A stretch of 64,000 nucleotides of DNA from Sipunculus nudus. Lineage: Eukaryota > Annelida > Sipuncula > Golfingiida > Sipunculidae. The stretch is from the NCBI GenBank assembly GCA_026874595.1, contig CM049322.1, positions 21,218,400 through 21,282,399 of the forward strand, written 5' to 3'. Positions 59,151-64,000 of this stretch are shown here, piece by piece. The notes under the pieces are model-generated. The model worked only from the letters and a program-made list of their open reading frames with translations. It searched no databases and was not told the DNA's origin. Numbering within the stretch: the first letter of the stretch is position 1; every line of letters starts with the position of its first letter. The position numbers and the translations under genes were made by a program.

Positions 59151-59640
59151 GATTGGCTGGTAGTCACCAAGACTAGTCAGCCTGACTAGCTGGTAGTCAC
59201 CAAGAATGGTCAGCCTGACTGGCTGGTAGTCACCAAGACTGGTCGGCCTGATTCGCTGATAGTCACCAAGAATGGTCAGCCTGACTGGCTGGTAGTCACC
59301 AAGAATGGTCAGCCTGATTGGCTGGTAGTCACCAAGAATGGTCAGCCTGACTGGCTGGTAGTCACCAAGACTGGTCAGCCTGACTGTCTGGTTGTCACCA
59401 AGAATGGTCAGCCTGATTGGCTGGTAATCACCAAGACTGGTCGGCCTGATTGGCTGGTAGTCACCAAGACTGGTCAGTCTAATTGGCTAGTGGTTACGTA
59501 GACTGGACAGCCTGACTGGTTGGTGATCAACAAGACTGATCAGTCTGATTGGCTGGTGGTTAACAAGACTGGTCAGTCTGATTAGCGCGTGGTTACCAAG
59601 ATTGGTCAGCCAGATTTGCTTGTGATCACCTAGACTGGTC
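59150..59640. repeat. Diverged minisatellite, ~34 bp unit, about 14 copies
   Basis: The unit is near 'ggtcagcctgattggctggt' plus 'agtcaccaagact'; divergence rises toward the right end. Confidence 0.9.
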
Positions 59641-59918
59641 CGATAATGATCGCTACGATTTTATTTTTGCTTTGATTGTCCAGATTGATTGTTCACCTAA
59701 GCGTGTCACCAGTCAAGCTTAAAAGAATTCGGAGACCACTGTCACCGAGGCTTTAACTGATCGCTTGGCGGAATGTGAAAAGAAAGGGATCATTATAAAA
59801 GAACGGGATCGTTATCGTGGTGCGAAGAGAAAATCACTAGCCCGTTGCACCCGCAAGAAATTAGCACACCAATTATTGTAACATGTAATGCACACAGAGA
59901 CACAAGAGTCATTTTTAG

Positions 59919-60900
59919 CTCAGCTGACTTTCAGTCATGCTGGGCTATAGCGATGGGTCTTTGTCCGGCGTCCTTCCGTCTGTCCGTCCGGCCGGCCGTC
60001 CGTCCGTTAGCAGGGCACAAATCGTAACCGTAGGGGCTAGGGCCATGAACCCTATGCAGTCTTAGAGGTTCTAAAAAGATCTCCTTGCAAACCTGAAATT
60101 AGGTCACTGCGACCTATATTCTCGAAGTTATGGGGTGTGTTTGCACCCCACAGAAATAATTCTTTTAGCCAAAAAATTTTCATCCAAAACCTTCCATCTT
60201 TCACATACAGCTCACCTACCCACAGGGGAAGAACCATAATTATTTTGAGGTCACAAGGTCAAAGGTCAAGGTCACAGAACCAACTTCTTTGAAAAGCCTC
60301 AGGATGCATTTTAAGACAAACCTTTCATCCCAATTCTTTGATCTTTCACATATAGCTCACCTACTAAGTGGGAGAAGAATCCTTTGGATTTTGAGGTCAC
60401 AAGGTCAAAGGTCAGGGTCACAGGATCCACTTCTTTGAAAAGGTTGTGGACACATTTCAAGCTAGACCTTTCATTCCAAACCTTTCAGCACTGATATCGC
60501 TCCTCTGCCAACAGGGGAAAAGACCTGTTGATTTTGAGGTCAAAGGTCAAGTTCACAGCACCCTCTTCTTGCGTGGAGTCATTTTAAGACAAACTTTTCA
60601 ATCTATACTTTCCATCTGTCATATATGGCTTGCCTACCAATAGGAGAAGAAGCCTTTTGATGTTGAGTTCAAAAGGTCAAAGGTCAAGGTCACAATATTG
60701 TTCTAAATGCTTGTGAACATATTTCAAGTGAAATTGTTCAACCGAAACCTTCAGTCTTTCACATATGCCACATCTATGCATCACTGAATTTGATTCAAAC
60801 TTTATATTTATGGGTCTTTTTGCATGAAGAAATAACTAATTGATTTTGAGGTCAGCTGGTCAGGAGGTTAAAGGTTGCAGGTCTAAGTTATTCACTCATT
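59919..60900. repeat. Hairpin-headed repeat with ~150-190 bp units rich in AGGTCA
   Basis: The head (AGCTCAGCTG...CATGCTGGGCT, 59920-59945) is followed by 'atagcgatgggtctttgtcc', a GTCCGTCCGGCCGGCCGTCC neck and 'gcagggcacaaatcgtaacc', matching the head at 2222. The body units contain 'attttgaggtcacaaggtca', 'aaggtcaaggtcac' and 'tttcacatatagctcaccta'. Each holds two to four AGGTCA half-sites. Confidence 0.8.
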
Positions 60901-62179
60901 GGTTGCCAAGCAATTACACCCGGCCAGATGTAAGTGGTAAGTAGTTACCCATCATTTAGAAAGAATCCAGTTGATAAGTTGGCAAAAGGCCAAGGTCATA
61001 GGTCAGGGATGTTCACAATAACTTATTTTGTAGACCATCTCTATTTTTCTTGTTTTCTTGTATATATAACCATGGCACTCACAACTGGAACATCTCACCA
61101 TGTGCCCATAATTGTCAGTGACACTTGTGATATATGACTCCCTTTTGTATCAGCTCATGGAGTGATAAGTATATATCATTAGTGCATAACAAAAACACTG
61201 TTGCCGGAATGCTTTGGCCAGGCATTAAGACTATGAGAGTTAAGTGTTAGGGTTTTGCTATGATTTATAAAATGATGGGAACATTTTGCAGTTTATATCA
61301 TGGAATCATAGCAATAAACTTAGTTTTCTAGATATCTGAATATTATTATACAAATCATCAGATATACCAGCAAGTGTTTGTTCTGATAATATGTGGGTCT
61401 TTACCTGGATTTAGGATGGCTATATTTGATTACAAGACTCTTAGTGATGCTTTCTGCATTTCTTTTCTTTTAGGTTTTGCAGTTTACCTACCCTGCTGAC
61501 CCCATTGAATAGCAAGCTGATAATTAAAACAAATTGGACTTGCACTTTTTACATTTGCATGTTCATAAATCTGATATGAGAGCTCTCCAACCTGATCATG
61601 CCTTTTGAATTGTTTTGGACATTCATAACTGTTACATTCTTTGAAGCAATTGCTACAAGTTTAGTGTCTTATTGGAGGATGTGTGATATCAAATGTCAGA
61701 CTTGTCAGAAAACCATTATGTCTGCCAGGTAGCCATTTTAGAAATCCTTTTGCCAGGGCAGTTTCTGTGATTTTTTTATGATGTTTGGTCCCTTTTAGAG
61801 GATGTTTGTTGTTCAATTTCCGACCTGTCAGAAATCCAATATGGCCACCAGGAAGCCACCTTTAAATTCCTTTAGACATATTATCTCAAGAACTATTAAA
61901 GTGAATGCAGTGGGATGTATATTGAATTGGGTCAAAGATTTCTTAATAAATATGACCATCATTTATGAAAGCTCAGTACAGTTGACTTGTATTGAATAAA
62001 ATTAATATGGAAGCACCCGTTTCACAATAATTCTTGCATGGGTTTCCTTGATCTTTTGCTATATTTTGATCTGAAATGTGGCCTGTGTGGTATTCCTTTT
62101 GAGACTGACAGGTATCGAGCAAGCTGTGAGATTAGTTCCTGATAGCTCAACAACCATACATTTTGCCTCAGACCATCAT
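60901..62179. other. Degenerate repeat-derived DNA, no gene seen
   Basis: Weak similarity to the units on either side; near 61680 and 61830 the phrases 'cttgtcagaaa', 'ccaatatggccaccaggaag' echo the nested repeat at 19.8 kb. Nothing coding. Confidence 0.45.
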
Positions 62180-63258
62180 TGTATCCCCAGACAAAGTCGG
62201 GATACTATGGTTTCACGACGGTCCCGCCGCCGCCGCAGAAAAACCTTGTGAGTGGGATAACTCAAAAAATGTTTCACTGATTTTTTTCAAACTTTACATT
62301 TGTATAGATATAGGTAAGGGGACGAAGCCTATTTAAAATGGGGTCATAACCTATGCTAGGAGAATGACCTTGACCTTGAATAGGTCCATTATTGCTGAAA
62401 ATAACACACATTCTTAAATATCTCAAGTAAGCTTGCAAGGACTGGTCTAAAAATTAAGGTGACCGAAGATCTTGGATAGCCTTGTGATATACCGGAAACT
62501 GGTGGCGCCACCTATTATCCTTTTCTTGTTTTTACGCCTTTTAATACCACCATAATTGCCACTTGACAGTACTGTAAGCATTATAAGTCAAAAACTAATG
62601 GACAGATTTCTTTCATATTATGCACATGTAGAGAGATGGGCTATGGGATGAGGTCTGTTTACATTTGGGTCATGACCTTTACCATGAGAGTGGCCTTGAC
62701 CTTTTATGTGTCCATATTTGGTGAAAATCACACACCTCTTATGATATCTCCAGTGTTGATAGCCATATGGATTTCAAACGTGACTTATGTATGGCCCACT
62801 ACTAAAGTAAGAACCCTATAGGTTCTAGGGTCATGAGGTCTAAGGTCAAGGTCACTGGACTTGCATCTTACAAGATACTGTGGATGCATTTTAAGCCAAA
62901 CTTTCAAGGTCTTCCATCTTGAACATATAGCTCACTTGCCAATAGTGGATGATCCATATCAATTTTGGGGTCCAAAAAACAAAGGTCAAGGCCACAGGAG
63001 CTATATGTCAAAAAATTAGTTTCTGGATGATAATTCCTGCTTTTATTGATGTATTGATTTCAAACTTGACTTATATATGTCCCATTGAAAAAGCAAGACT
63101 CCAATTGATTTTTGGGTCATGAGGTCAAAGGTCAAGGTCACAGGACACATCTTTAAAAAGATTGTGGATGCATTTTAGCCAAACATTACATCTCAGACCT
63201 TTAATCTTGCACATATAGTTCATCTGCCAATAGAGGAAGACGCCTGTCAATAGTGAGG
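62180..63258. repeat. Hairpin-headed repeat (GTATCCC head) with AGGTCA-rich units
   Basis: A hairpin (GTATCCC...GGGATAC, 62184-62209) opens the block; a GGTGGCGCCACC palindrome (62511-62522) and units with 'gaggtcaaaggtcaaggtca' (63122) and 'cacatatagctcac' follow. It truncates the BEL/Pao element on its right. Confidence 0.75.
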
Positions 63259-64000
63259 TCACAATGGAGGTTCTAAATGAACTGCTCTGGTGTTAAGGCA
63301 TGTAAACAGTACTCCATAATACGTTGACGTTTTGTTGCGTCCAACTTTTACTTGTATTGGTCCAAAATAATCACAGGCAGTGTGGCAAAATGGTGGAGTA
63401 TATGGAGCCAAACGTTCAACAGGCAAATCGGCCATCTCTTGAGTTTCAACTTTGTGCTCGAAAGCTCTGCAAACAACACATCTGAACTTTATGGTCTTAG
63501 CAAGCTTGTGTACCTTGATTATCCAGAATTTTCTCCTGGTCTTAGCAACGGTAGTGGCTACTCCATTATGACCATCCGGGTGCATCTGCCTGGTAATCAG
63601 TAAAGATATACAGTGTCCATATGGCAGCAAAACTGGATGTCTGCACTCGTATGATACCTCGGACCTGTCTAATCTGCCACCTACTCGGATGATGCCTTCC
63701 TCGTCTGTAAATGGACTAAGAGTTTTAAATTCTCCTTTGGCCATATGTGACTGCAAACCTGTCTGGGCATTTTTAATCAAGAATTGTTCAGCATTTTCTA
63801 ACTCAGCTGGTGTCAGTGTAACTTCACTCTCAACGGATGTGTCCTTTCCGATTTTTGATTTCAGATTCTGTACGAATCTCAGGACGTATGCTGTTACTCG
63901 GATAAGCTTTCTCCAGCTGGAGAATCGTGTACAGTCGATCACCTGTTGTTCTGTGACTGTCAACACTTGCTTTAGTTTCCGTCGTTCAGAGGCCACTTCA
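63259..64000 (-). pseudogene. BEL/Pao retrotransposon polyprotein fragment, integrase region
   Basis: A 245-codon minus-strand frame, cut by the right window edge. From its N side: a helical linker (EQQVIDCTRFSSWRKLIRVT), GGRLDRSEVSYECRHPVLLP, then the integrase zinc-binding HHCC region (HPDGHNGVATTVAKTRRKFW, with CVVC), a PPFCHTACDYFGPIQVKVGR block, and the core start TYYGVLFTCLNTRAVHLE. ACDYFGP carries the first catalytic Asp. The frame stops directly after that, where the repeat at 63258 begins, so the C-terminal two thirds of the integrase is missing. The family integrates element cDNA; this copy is truncated. Confidence 0.9.

Overview
This is eukaryotic (metazoan) genomic DNA: AT-rich, gene-poor, with long TA microsatellites, spliced exons carrying GT..AG borders, and several retrotransposon classes. 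The mix (invertebrate iodothyronine deiodinase, Penelope element with a hammerhead ribozyme, BEL/Pao, a Gmr1-like gypsy element, and dispersed repeats with CGTCCGTCCG 'necks') fits a mollusc, most likely a bivalve. That assignment is inference; no species-specific marker was read.

Genes. The clearest is a complete selenoprotein, an iodothyronine deiodinase: a 240-residue coding exon (42516-43238) with an in-frame TGA read as selenocysteine at residue 113, a spliced 5' UTR exon ending at 41688, and a SECIS-like hairpin in the 3' UTR (43335-43443). Three partial gene models look like real exons: an unidentified secreted protein spread over 5810-17017 (three phase-compatible exons), the last exon of a trypsin-like serine protease (32220-32313), and a first exon with signal peptide under a CRE/TATA promoter (56167-56227). 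A C-type lectin C-terminal exon (44296-44524) has one frameshift. A 66-codon minus-strand ORF at 49253-49453 and a GC-rich island with a small ORF (33763-34032) are less certain.

Mobile DNA. 0-6 kb: diverged tandem arrays built round the palindrome GGTGGCGCCACC. 12-16 kb: several hairpin-headed repeat families. 18.0-20.9 kb (minus): a decayed Ty3/gypsy element whose integrase lies upstream of the reverse transcriptase (Gmr1-like order), interrupted by a nested repeat. 22.0-23.9 kb: a 1.86 kb TA-flanked element with long inverted arms that are themselves minisatellites. 24.7-25.9, 46.7-47.0 and 47.9-49.6 kb: inverted-repeat elements. 35.5-37.4 kb: a degenerate APE-type LINE with a TA-repeat tail. 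40.5-41.1 kb: a 574 bp Mutator-like element with 9-bp target duplication that seems to carry a captured, still intron-containing gene fragment. 51.3-52.1 kb: the 3' end of a Penelope-like element (GIY-YIG endonuclease) followed by a complete type I hammerhead ribozyme. 63.26 kb to the right edge (minus): BEL/Pao polyprotein fragment.

Tandem DNA. A highly homogeneous 38-bp minisatellite (57941-58732), diverged 34-36 bp minisatellites (54450-55075, 59150-59640), and arrays around 60-63 kb that carry dense AGGTCA nuclear-receptor half-sites. The genes are not an operon and do not obviously cooperate; they are isolated genes or exons in a repeat-dominated landscape. Intervals not listed were read and showed only AT-rich sequence without supportable features.
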